Source: Cinnamomum chago
Lineage: Eukaryota; Streptophyta; Magnoliopsida; Laurales; Lauraceae
Direction: 5' to 3'
DNA length: 64,000 nt
Assembly: GCA_038049695.1 (NCBI GenBank)
Contig: CP142454.1
Coordinates: 89,860,501 to 89,924,500, forward strand
Shown here: piece after piece, positions 1 to 10,900 of the stretch
Position numbering within the stretch: the first letter of the stretch is position 1
Layout of the letters: each line of letters opens with the position of its first letter
Made by a program: the position numbers and the translations under genes
Notes under the pieces: generated by a model
Databases searched by the model: none
What the model saw: the letters and a program-made list of their open reading frames with translations, nothing else
What the model was told of the DNA's origin: nothing

Positions 1-650
1 TATGCTATGCGCAACCCATTTACATCACCAACTAGCCCATTTACATCAGCAGCCAACTCAAAAAAAGCACTGCACTGTTCAAGCCTTTAACAACCCATTT
101 ACATCACCAACCGGACAAAAAAATAACTGTATTCTTCAATTCCCCATGGAACCCATTTACATCAAAATCCCCAAAAAAGCGTTGCACTGTTCAAGCCATG
201 AACAACCCATTTACATCACCAACTAGACCAAAAAATAACTGTAATATTCAATTCCCCATGGAACCCATTTACATCAAAATCCCCAAAAAAGCGCTGCACT
301 GGTTAAGCCTTGAACAACCCATTTACATCACCAACTGGACCAAAAAATAAATGTAATCTTCAATTCCCCATGGAACCCATTTACATCAAAATCCCAAAAA
401 AAGCACTGCACTGTTCAAGCCCTTGAACAACCCATTTACATCGCCAACCGGACCAAAAAATAACTGTAATCTTCAATTCCTCATGGAACCCATTTACACC
501 AAAATCCCCATAAAAAGCACTGCACTATTCAAGCCTTGAACAACCCATTTACATCACCAACTGGACCAAAAAATGGGTTCAATCTTCAAGCCAAAATGGA
601 ACCCATTAACATCAGCAGCCAGCCCAAAAAAACACTACACTCTTCAGCTG
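1..650. repeat. Tandem array of a ~112-bp satellite unit
   Basis: A unit of 112-113 bp is repeated head to tail. The shared string CAACCCATTTACATC begins at 91, 203, 315, 428 and 541, and a degenerate unit lies before 91. Within each unit CCCATTTACATC occurs twice, suggesting an older half-unit. Copies differ by a few substitutions. The array stops near 650, just before the decayed MULE transposase, and could be its subterminal sequence, but I cannot see the element's terminal repeat. The left end is cut by the window. Confidence 0.85.
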
Positions 651-734
651 GCTGTTCAACATATAAGAAGACTAATTCAACATATCACATCACGTGGAGG
701 ATTGCGACAACCTCCACGGTTATGCCCCCTCTCT

Positions 735-3249
735 TTACAATTGGAGCAGGTAACTACCCTTCGTTGGCGGCCACGATCTTCGGTACGAATCATGTTTTTT
801 TTGGACGCCCTGGTTGTTTACTTGCTCGTGGTGGAAGAACTCTTTCTTGAATTGTGTCTTCTCATTGCTTGCTGTCCAGGGTAGCATGTAGAACTTCATT
901 GTACGTTGTACGAAAACGCTTGATAAGTACCAATGCTCACAAAACTCATATGGATCATAATTCCTTACCTTCATTGATGCAAGTGCATGACAACATAGGA
1001 GGCCCAAAATCTCCCATTTACGACATGTACAAGTTCTGCGTTCGAGATCGACTACGACCACGTACTCTGCGGACTGTACTTGAAATACGACTAGGCCAGC
1101 AACACGTACATGAACCCTGCGAGCTTCCTCCATTTCTTGGCTCAAGATTTTTTCCCCATAAGGAGTTAGACGAGTAATTACACTCTTTAACTGAAGATGG
1201 CGCTTTTGATAGAACTCCATTAACTTGGCACGTATCTCCTCGACCTGTTTTACAATAGGCAGTAGCCTTGTGTCCTTTTACAGGCTGTTAGTACACTCAA
1301 CCGCATTACTAGTCAGCATGTCATATCAACGGCCTTGTACGTATGCATTTGCCCAACGTTGGCTCCCAATTGCCTCAATGTAGCTGAAAGCCTCTTGGCT
1401 GACTGCACGTATATCCGTCAGTATGCCTCATAAACATAAGGCGTATAAGACTTTGCGGCACGCCAGAATTTCATAACGATTGCGCCGTCACTAAAAACGG
1501 TTTTGATATTTTCAGCTATGTGATAGCAATAGTAGCAATGCACTGCGGAGGGTATAGTGTTCTGGAGAGCTGGAATAAGACCCTTCTGAAGGTCAGAAAC
1601 AATCGTCAATTGGGTGGCTCTCCAAGAGCTATGAACAAGTTCGCAAGGAACCACTCCCAACTATCACGACGTTCGGCTTCAGCAAAGGCAAAGGCGATGG
1701 GTAGTAGCTTATGATTCGCATCGTATGTTACGGCTTCAAGCAAGACACAAGGATATTTGCCTCGGAGATGTGTACCATCTACAACAATCATCAGTCTCAA
1801 CAAAGACGTGAATGACCTTATACAGGGTCTAAATGCCCAAAAAAACCTTCTAAAACGGTCATCAGACGTGGTGTCTATGTTTGTTATTGTGCCAGGGTTG
1901 GTTTTCTTCAATTCAGTATAGTAGAGAGGCAAAAACTAGAAGGACTCCTCGTATGATCCTCGCACTATACGCAGAGCCATCTCTTTTGCTATAAGTGCCT
2001 TCCTATAGCTAATGGTCGACCCAAATTCCATTTGGTGGTCGTTCATTATCTCCTTCGGCTTTAAATTGACATTCTGCCTGACTCTATCCATGATGAATTC
2101 ACAAATAAGGGCCGAAGCTGCTTGTCGATGTGCCATGCCCATCATTGGCTTCGAGCATCGGTGGTTAGGATTGTATGTTCTAACTTTAAATTGTGGTCTT
2201 GATTCTACAATAGAAGCGTGGATCCGCCAAGGACAACCCAGATCTTTGCAGCCAGTCGTCACCTTGGTTGAGTTGGTCTTCAAGTGTTTAACAGTGAAGT
2301 TGGCATAAATTGCAAACTTGGCAAGAGTATTCTGAAATGTCTGACGATCAGGGAACTCACGGCCAACCCACATTTCCTGAGCCGAGTTATTACCAACCTC
2401 CGTGTTCACCTCCTCAGGCTCCATTCTGTCTTCAAAATCAACAACTGAAGTTTGATTTGAACAATTTGTAGTGTTAACTAGATTGACCTCGACACCATTG
2501 CTTTCGACCTTCACATTTGGGATCCGATGAATCTGTCCGATGGCAGGATGTTCATCGGATTGAATTTCATCATTACTATTTGTTCCAACATTAATATCAT
2601 CAATAACAACATCTTGTATTGCAGCCTAATGTGGACTGCATTCATTACGCACAGAAGGGAAATGCATGTCTTTGTCTTCATGTAGATCAACGGTAGGCAG
2701 CTCTGTAGCGGGCGTTGGCTCTATGGCATAGTTTCCCTTACAAGTTCTTGACGAGGTCCTCACTTTTTCTGTACAGTTTTGACCTCGAACGTTCCTTTCA
2801 TACCTACAATGAATCAACAAAGGACAATAAGCAACTAAGAAGACATACTTAGTATTTGGTAATCTATTGATTTAGCGATACAACCTACGAACATACGTCC
2901 ATTGTTCTCCTCCTATACTTTGCCGGTTCTTGGGCTCTTTGAAGACATATAGATATATCCCATTCACATCATTCCCCGAAACTTTGAACATTCTCTTCAC
3001 ATCATTGTCGTCGTCGATGCTTGCCATTGAAAATGCCTGTCCATTGTGATGGAAGTATTGTATGCTTAATCTCTGGATGGATGAGTTCCAATTAGATGCT
3101 TCAGTTGCTTCGTTAACTAGTGAGTCATATGTTATATCCGTCGGTAAATATCTCATCTTTTGATTTCCTCCATTGTACACCGGATGGATTATATCGAATT
3201 GGAAGTCACCATCATAGTGGAATATGACCAACACCTCGCTGACTGACAT
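735..3249 (-). pseudogene. Decayed Mutator-like (MULE) transposase
   Basis: Read on the minus strand from 3249 to 735, this is a MULE transposase in domain order. A PB1-like N-terminal domain spans 3249-2872. A MuDR-type DNA-binding domain with GCPWRI and NPNHRCSK lies in 2514-1936. The DDE core includes VVDGTHLRGKYPC (about 1790) and IVSDLQKGL (about 1600), then AVECTNSL (about 1310), so all three putative catalytic acids (D, D, E) are visible. A SWIM zinc finger CTCRKW...CCHALA lies near 1040-980. Between 2872 and 2514 the frame is lost, perhaps an intron. It is dead: an in-frame TAG joins two domains at 1933-1935, a frameshift lies around 1606-1660, and further stops fall near 1426, 1321 and 1283. 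I see no terminal inverted repeats or target duplication, so the element's limits are unknown. Confidence 0.9.
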
Positions 3250-3464
3250 GCTATCGTCAAATTACAAGAACTTTGGTTAGAGAAATATGAAAGTTACAAA
3301 CATTTTGAAAGACAGAGCAAGTATATATTTCTAAACCATTAGCCACTGTTAAAATGCCCATGCCGTGCCTTATTTGAACATAAAATAAGGTTTATGGTTC
3401 TATTAGAGTAATGTAATGTGCTAATCAAGAAACTATACTAAGTGCTACTTAGTGAAAGAACGCA

Positions 3465-3990
3465 ATAGAGAAAAACAATGCCTACAAAAAAGAAACCCAT
3501 TTTCAAACTCTAAAAACCTAAAACGAAAGTGATATTAACCAAGCACAAAGCGAAATTGATATTTACAACACAAATGGTAATCTTCAAGCAAAGCTACATA
3601 TAGATATGCATTTACACAACTGGTACAGTATTAAAATGGCGCCTTTTAGGGTTCATACCACAACTGAAAGAAGTCATTACTGAAAAGGAATCAGACTTAT
3701 GACATTTTAGGGTAGATGATGCAGTATAGAGAAAAACAGTGCCTACAAAAAAGAAACCCCTTTTCAAACCCTAAAAACCCAAAACGAAAGTGATATTAAC
3801 CAAGCACAAAACAAAATTGATAATTACTACACAAATGGTAATCTTCAAGCAAAGCTACCTACAGATATGCATTTACACAAGTGGTATAGTTTTAAAATGA
3901 CTCCTTTTAGGGTTCAGACCACAATTGAAAGAAGTCATTATTGAAAAGGAATCAAATTTATGACATTTTAGGGTAGATGATGCAATATAG
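3465..3990. repeat. 261-bp tandem duplication
   Basis: The segment 3465-3725 is repeated at 3726-3986 with about 90% identity by eye. Both copies contain AAAACGAAAGTGATATTAAC and TTTTAGGGT. It lies upstream of the MULE reading frames and may be 5' subterminal DNA of that element. The remaining bases from 3250 to 4330 are AT-rich with no gene; a short stretch at 4160-4195 repeats the motif GTCGATATCGACAA. Confidence 0.8.
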
Positions 3991-4333
3991 GAAGGAGTTT
4001 ATTGTGTGTACCAACCTATTAATGGAATCCAACCACCACTTGGAGTAATTTTTGAGGTGTTTTCTAAGAAGGAAATTCGCCAGAGCACATGTTGCAGTCA
4101 ATGAAAAAGTTCTGACAAAGAAATGAATACACGGGACGACGTATAAAAGATTTTTGCATAATGGTCGATATCGACAACTATATAGTCAATATCGACAACA
4201 TCGCTAAATAACAAAAAATAAATAAAATAAAGAAACCCACCTAGAAGACCCCGCTCGTTTCTAAATTAATGCTGGGTTCTCTCCTTACTTCAGGCGTGCC
4301 ATGAAGATTTTTTCATAGTTTTCCATATATATA

Positions 4334-4341
4334 TATATATA
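4334..4341 (+). promoter_or_regulatory. Probable TATA box of the ATP synthase b' gene
   Basis: TATATAAA ends a (TA)n run about 215 bp before the start codon. A CT-repeat leader (about 4413-4430), common in plant 5' untranslated regions, follows. The transcription start would lie near 4365-4375. It is inferred from position and sequence only. Confidence 0.5.
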
Positions 4342-4553
4342 AATTTTTTTTGAATAATGTGTGGCATGGGAGGAATCATGATAGGATTTTGTTCCTAGGG
4401 CTTTGGTGTACTCACCTCTCTCTCTCTCTCAAGTCTTATCCCACGGGGGGGTCTCTCAGAATTTATCAGCAGAAGAAGCAACACCATCTCCACGACCAGT
4501 AGTAGCATCCTCCCAGAAATCGAAATCGAAATCGAAATCGAAGGGTTGTGATA

Positions 4554-5210
4554 ATGGCCAACATCATCATGGCCTCCTCCTGCGCCAAAACCCTCACGCC
4601 CACAACAACAAAACCGTCGTCGTCGTCGTCACCTCTCCCATCCAAACCCCATCATCAGATCTCGATTCCCAACAAGAACAAGGTCGTTGGGTCCATAAGA
4701 TCAGCTGCCGCTGTGGTTGCTGCTGCAGCCGCAGCAGCGGCGGCGACGCCGAGCGTGGCTATGGCAAAGGAAATGGAGAAGGCGGCCCTGTTCGACTTCA
4801 ACCTGACGCTGCCTTCGATCGCGGCGGAGTTCCTGCTGCTGATGGTGGCGCTGGACAAGATTTACTTCACGCCGCTGGGCAAGTTCATGGACGAGAGGGA
4901 CGCCGCCATCAAAGAGAAGCTGAGCAGCGTCAAGGACACCTCCCAGGAGGTCAAGCAGCTGGAGGACCAGGCGGCGGCGGTCATGAAGGCCGCCAGGGCA
5001 GAGATCTCGGCGGCGCTCAACCAGATGAAGAAGGAGACCACGGAGGAACTGGAGCTGAAGCTGGCGGAGGGGAGGAAGAAGGTGGAGGCGGAGCTGGCTG
5101 AGGCCCTCCAGAACCTGGAGAGGCAGAAGGAGGAGACCATCAAGGCCCTCGACTCACAGATCGCTGCCCTAAGCGATCAGATCGTCAAGAAGGTCCTTCC
5201 CACAGTCTGA
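4554..5210 (+). CDS. ATPG: ATP synthase subunit b', chloroplastic (CF0 subunit II)
   Basis: This encodes the nuclear-made b' subunit of the chloroplast F-type ATP synthase, half of the peripheral stalk that holds CF1 on CF0 in the thylakoid membrane. The 218-residue protein starts at ATG 4554. Residues 1-50 are a Ser/Thr/Lys-rich chloroplast transit region. Residues 51-71 are an Ala-rich thylakoid-targeting segment ending VAMA, with likely cleavage before KEMEKA. A membrane span at about 84-104 follows FDFNLTLP, then comes [20 protein letters not shown] and a long charged helix to the end [17 protein letters not shown]. Length and the lack of introns match the plant family. A second ATG at 4569 could be used, but the MANIIMASS start resembles relatives. 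The coding region is markedly GC-rich compared with its surroundings. No break is seen. Confidence 0.96.
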   Translation: MANIIMASSCAKTLTPTTTKPSSSSSPLPSKPHHQISIPNKNKVVGSIRSAAAVVAAAAAAAAATPSVAMAKEMEKAALFDFNLTLPSIAAEFLLLMVALDKIYFTPLGKFMDERDAAIKEKLSSVKDTSQEVKQLEDQAAAVMKAARAEISAALNQMKKETTEELELKLAEGRKKVEAELAEALQNLERQKEETIKALDSQIAALSDQIVKKVLPTV

Positions 5211-6229
5211 TTCTCCATCTCATCTAATCTCTGCTCTGCTCTGCTCTTCCCTTCTCTTTCCATTATTTCACTGTACTCTACTGTTTCTTCTTATAAATCT
5301 TCTTCTCCCCTTCTTCATTCTGTAAAATTAATTTGATAGATTAATTGGTATCGATTATAATTTTAAGCAGTGACAGAGTTTGGCTGTTCCGTACTCTCAA
5401 ACTTCCGCTTCCTATTCTTTTGGGACAAAACTTAAAAGACCTAGCAACTGATTTCAACAGAATAATAAATCTCATAGATTATCTTCTAGTCCTAGGCCAC
5501 ACCGCAAGATTCTAATTAATTATATACGTAGGTAGAAGATTCACATACATGCATTAATTATTGGTCAAATCAAATCATTAGTTAGACAACCTGACAAACC
5601 ATGAAAGTAAGTGTGTGCATTAGAGATACTTCTCTTAGAAATTTGGGAAGACAGCAGAAACAGAATATAAAAGAAAGGGAAGAATTGTAGAGCACTTGAC
5701 AATTGAAATTACAGGACTTCCAAAAAAAAAAAAAAAAAAACGACAATCATCCTCTGTACATTTACTACAGGGCTTCAAAATCATTAAACAAAAAAGGGTC
5801 GCCCATTGTAGATTTGGTGGGACTGTTTGCGTGGACAGTATATGACGTCGGGTGGTGGTGTATCATTTTTGAGCTTTCAAATTGAATCTTCACATCATTG
5901 GGGAGGAGGAAGGGAGTAGTAGTAATCGGACGAGGAGGCTTATTTACGGGAGCTGAGATAATGGAAGTTGGAGGTAGATTTGGCGAGGGTACGAGAGTGT
6001 ATGAGATGATGGAAGGAGAAGAAGACTACAGCAGAGGGTTCATTTTCAGGAGAGGAGAGGAGAGGAGAGGATGGTTTGGTTGGGTGTGGGTTCATTTTCT
6101 GAAAAGTGGGGCTGGGGAGTTGATGGTATCATCGTTCATGCTTTCCTTGGTTGTTCTGTTTTTTTTGGGGTAAACCGTACATACTTCCCATATTTTTATT
6201 TATTTATTTTTATTTTGGGACAATTATCT
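5211..6229. other. 3' flank of the ATP synthase gene and intergenic DNA
   Basis: After the stop codon comes a T/C-rich 3' untranslated stretch to about 5340, then AT-rich DNA with an A run at 5722-5739. A purine-rich block at 5895-6085 includes tandem GAGGA units. No convincing gene is seen on either strand. Confidence 0.6.
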
Positions 6230-6814
6230 TACGGGTGGCACTAAATTCGACATTTGCACGATAAAATATGAAAAAGTGAAAATTACCTTCGTATAAAAAA
6301 TGACGCCGGATTGTGGCCATTTTACCCTTTACTGTACGATGTTCTAAAGCTATATGATACCCTTTACTGTACCATTACCTACTCCTGTCCAAATAGAAAA
6401 AGCACACATTTTCATCACGAATTGAAGAACTCTGTTTTATCTTCTCCGTTTTTACTTGTGGGTTTCAATGAGATTTTACCATTCCATCTTCTTAAGGTAT
6501 GTGGGCCCACATCCTATGGTATATGGGCCCAGATAATTTCTAAATGCATTAAAAAAACAGTTCATACATGTGGTATTGATAATTTTTTTTTTCTATTTTG
6601 ATTCTTCTTACGGAAATTGTAAAGACAAAGTGATTTTTCAGTATAAGATATCGAATCCTGAAATATCCTACGGCTTTAGGATATTGCACGCACGGTAAAT
6701 GATAAAATCGCTATAATCGTATTCGTAGCGTCCTTTTCTATACGAACAGTTATCCGGTAATTTTCACTTTTTCATCGTTTATCGGATAAATGTCGGGTTT
6801 ACTACCATCCGTAC
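6230..6814. mobile_element. ~585-bp inverted-repeat element (MITE-like)
   Basis: The left end (about 6230-6287) and the reverse complement of the right end (about 6757-6814) match over roughly 58 bp, both including GAAAAAGTGAAAATTACC and a CGACATTT block. The interior has no coding capacity. The outer boundaries are approximate and I found no clean target duplication, so the superfamily is not assigned. Confidence 0.6.
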
Positions 6815-7681
6815 CCCCAGGTGGGGCTCTCATTCATATTCAATTATCTTGACTGATGAGTGGCCACAGACAGCCAATGCACGTGTAAATATGCATGCTC
6901 TCATTCATGCTCATTGGGCATTCAAATTAACCCTTGGAAAACATGGACTGTCTCCACTGGATAAACTGGCCACTGTGGCCAAAAGAAAAGAAGAAAAATC
7001 GTTTTTAAGCAACACGTGCTTTATAATGGTGATTGGTATGTCCCCCTTTAAAGAAAGGTCAAAATGTCGGTGGAGACTGGAGAGTACTTACAGAAGCTCT
7101 GAATTGAGCGTCACATATATCATACGACATGCAGAGAAATCTTTATGCTGAATGAGATTATGCTTCATTAAGAGGCCCCTCCTCCTTGGTATTCACTATT
7201 CATAGGTTTTTTAGATGAATTCATAGTGAGAGGATGACAGATGGACTCTATCTTGAAAGTAGTTTCGTCCTCTTCCCCTTTTTCTTTGCTCACAGGGTTT
7301 GTTGGGGACTTAAACATTCGACCAACACGGAGAACAGTTCCAACACGGAGACAAAGAAGTTGATCTCTTTACCCTTTCTAAATTTCTCCTTATGTAAGCT
7401 AAGAGTGGAGAGAAGAAGGTGTTTGCTCTTCTCTGAGTGCTTGGGAACCCCATTGTCTGTTGACGTTGCATTGTGCCCCTCCCACTAAGTCTAACAGAAA
7501 ATCATAGTAAGAGACGATTTTGGAAATTGTCATTCGCAATTCCTACATATAATAATCAATCTTTCACAAATATAAATCGGACGGGAAGAAGGAAAATAAG
7601 CCCAATTGAACACACGAGTGCGCATGGGCTCGCACTATGGAGCTAGGAAAAAACAAATAGCCTCCTCTGATGCTTTGTGAA

Positions 7682-7960
7682 TCATGATTTGCCGCTGAGG
7701 AGGGCATCCTTGTAAGGAGTTGGAACAGGAAAAGATCTGGATGGCAATTCTTCAAATGCCTTTCTCCTCCTCTGATCCTCTGAGATCAAGGGGACTTGGC
7801 CTTCCCTATCCCTGCTCAATCGCTCTTGTGCTCCACCTCGGAGCTTCTCAAGCCTCATTCCGTCCATCTGCTGCATCTTGAACACCTTCACTAAATTCAT
7901 TAGTCCTCCTATAAAGAACATCATGCTCCCATACAGGCCCAACCAAACCCAAGTCTTTCT
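7682..7960 (-). CDS. Membrane-protein gene, exon 3
   Basis: This exon encodes residues 204-295, from RKTWVWLGLYG to the stop TGA at 7684-7682. The acceptor is ATGCAG|AGAAAG. It holds the last membrane span and the basic tail. It is the intact member of the duplicated pair; the copy at 26.0-26.3 kb is broken. Confidence 0.85.
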   Translation of the reverse strand, partial: RKTWVWLGLYGSMMFFIGGLMNLVKVFKMQQMDGMRLEKLRGGAQERLSRDREGQVPLISEDQRRRKAFEELPSRSFPVPTPYKDALLSGKS

Positions 7961-10900
7961 CTGCATAGAAGTGAAAACCGCAGTGCTGCCTGACTTCAGA
8001 ATGGCATACCATTAAGAGACAAATTTTTCTTTAAAAAGGAAAGGACCAAAGTTTCCTCTGCATCTAAAATATCCTTTAAAAAAAAAAAAAACATTAACAT
8101 TGAAGATTTTAACTTATTTTTACTTATCCAATCATTTTCTAATATTCCAACAGAAAAGGAATAAAAGACCGCCCAGACCAATGTAATAGTTTTAGGCACT
8201 ATGTCAGTAGACACCAACTGATCGGCCTGGCTATTGCATGGTTCAAAATCAAAGTTGTAAAATCATGTCAAGGTTGTTGCACCGAAAATCGTCGAGATGG
8301 TTTGCCTAAGATATAGATCGTGCTCTCTTGGGTTTATTTTCACTGGTTTCTACCCCTCTTCACTAGTTACACCTCTTTGATAGGCATAGCTCCTTGTTCT
8401 TTACAGGTCTATGGCCTGGGCCCTAAATTCATTCTCGGGCACTTTCATCTTTTGCAATTTCCACCCCCATTTTGTTTCCTATTTTGGTATTATAGGTGTG
8501 CTACCTGTAGTGTCTGAGTTGGTTTCTTTGTCCTGTAAACTGCAGTCCAATGTATATGGGGTTGCAATGGATTTTTTTTTTTTTTTTTGGCATAATGCCT
8601 TTAAGCCGAAGGGGAGCCGGGTAAATCCCCTATAGTCCCAATGTGGTAGCGCAATTTCAAACCCTCAATCTTTGGGAGCAAACCGTGGTCAATTGGTTTT
8701 CAAATTTAGGCTGATCCAAAAGCAACCCGTCTGAAACGTACCCGAGACCGATCCATGACTGGTTTGATTTTTATAATACCAAATCCAAACCGTGACGGTT
8801 GTAAGTTGGGTCGTGTTTGGTACTTGTCGAATTTTAATCTTAATAATAAAAAAGTACTTTCTCAGTCTTGTTAAGAGCGGGACTCAAATCTATAATTCTC
8901 TTTTTTTTTTTTGGTAACCTAACCAAGGGGGCTGGGACCCAGAGAGAGCCGAAAAACACACGAGAACTAAGACAACCCACTCAAGTGGGAAAGAAGACTG
9001 TACAAGCGGGAAGAAAGCACACACAAGTGAGAGAGGAGCCTACACAAACAGGAAGATGTGACATACCTGGGTTCAGGCAAGAACTGACACTCCATACCAC
9101 TCGGGTAAGGAGTCGTTCTTAATCTATAAGTCAACTGTAGTATAGTGTTCCTACCACCAGTTGTACCACAACAACATTGTATAAAGTTATTACAAAATAA
9201 CATATAAAGTATATGACTAGGCGGGACAGGTCAAGCGCACACAAAACTCAAACTCACCCACACATGATTTAGGTCAAAGTATGAAAATCCATACTTTCCC
9301 CAAATCTAACAGACCCACTATCAAAACCACCCTTGATAGGGGGAGGTTCTACATGTTATAACCCGACCCATCGTCATCCTAATACATATAGAGTTCTAAG
9401 CGTGTTTTATCTGGGAGGGAGCTTGTCATCAATAACAGCTATCAATATGGGGGTTATTTGCAATTGTTTAATAACATGTTTGGTAAATAGAGAGGATTCC
9501 TCTATTTATAGGAGTCCTCTGTTCAACTGGATCCAAAGTGTCCTCAAAGAATATTTTTGAGAAGAGTTCCATGTTTGCTAACATAGAGGATTCCTCCCAT
9601 CTATAGGATTTATAATCCAACTTATATTTTATTCTTTCTTCAAAATAATCTTTACTTCACTCAACTCTTTTAGTAAAGGCCCCAAACAGAGGTTCTCACA
9701 AAATAGGGTTCCAAAGGCCCACAAAGTTAACCCCCGGTTCACTATATCTCTATCTTTCTTTAAGCACGTGGTTGTTTTACGGAATCTAACAAAGGAAGGT
9801 TTGATCTGCGAAAAAAAAATCTGAAATGGTCATGGGAGGACTCCTCCAAGCAATTTTTTGCTCTTTACCAAGGAAAACTCTATTTGCACCCACATGTTTT
9901 GCTGAGCACACCCACTTTCCCCATAATACCCAAAATATCCTCCTCTCCTCTCCCTCTCCCTCTCCCTCTCACCCACCGCCGGCCCCCGTCCATGCAGAAC
10001 TCCATCCCATTGAATCCAAACCATTAAATCCAAACCATTCCCACCCCTTTGAGAGCACCCCTCTAGAGCCATCCCAACGAAAACCCTCTTCACCGAAGCC
10101 CAAACCTAAAGGGAAATAATTAAAAATAAGACGAAATGAGAAGTAGAAGAAGAAGAGAGAAGTGAGTTTGAGATGTATCGTGCACCAGAACATTGCCATC
10201 GCGCAACAGCCATGCAACGACGCCTGCTCTCAACAGCCTCAAACCAAGCTCAGTCTTGCACAAGTAGTCGCGTCACGTCGAGCTCCTCCTCTTCGCTACC
10301 GAACCCACAACGCCATCATGGGAAGTGGGTGGAAGGAAGTGAGAGTAGGGCTACTGAGAGAGAGGGAAGGAGAGGGAGATGGGTCGGTGGCGGGGTCAGG
10401 TAGAGGTTGTCAGAGCAGGGAGAGGGGGAGGGGTAGTTTAGGAACTTTTTCCAGGGGTGCACAGAGTTTCAGAGCCGTGCACCCGTGCATATATCATGTG
10501 CACGTCGTTTCATACCCGTGCACACGTGCACATGAGATATGCATGGAATATGCACGGAATTTATGGGTATTTTCATCATGTGTAGTATATATATTTTTTA
10601 AAAGGTGGGTGTGTTAAAAACAAACCGGTGGTGTCACTACTAGAAAAAAAGGTTTTTATATCGGCTAAAAACCGATATAAAAGACTTATTATATCGGTTT
10701 TTCAGTAAACTTCAAACCGATATAAGTACCCCCAATATAATAAATTACTATAACCGATATAATATGTGTATTATTTCATATCGGTTTTTGGACAACAGAT
10801 GTCTTTTAAACCTGAAATTATAACACATATTACCGTAAAACCGATATAAAAAAAGTGAAACCGATATAAAAAATATTTATAATATCGGTTTTTTGGGATT

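Larger units (their letters stand above)
7008..9623. repeat. Segmental duplication, copy 1 (gene 3' end and flanks)
   Basis: This block is repeated in direct orientation at 22490-27484. It covers about 0.67 kb downstream of the membrane-protein gene, its last exon (7682-7960) and the first 1.66 kb of the adjoining intron, including a SINE. Compared with copy 2 it has about 490 bp extra (roughly 7995-8488) and lacks the solo LTR; its sequence at 7480-7500 is the undisturbed insertion site. Similarity starts at GCAACACGTGCTTTATAATG and ends near 9623. Confidence 0.9.

Noticed and set aside
1..650. Regular direct repeats as a CRISPR array
   Set aside because: The repeats are contiguous 112-bp satellite units without unique spacers, in a plant genome.
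4403..5101. Long open frame overlapping the ATP synthase gene in another frame
   Set aside because: It is the shifted frame of a GC-rich coding region; its Gly/Arg-rich product has no family features.
5889..6173. GAGGAG-rich open frame as a gene
   Set aside because: Composition explains it, and neither strand shows a recognisable domain.
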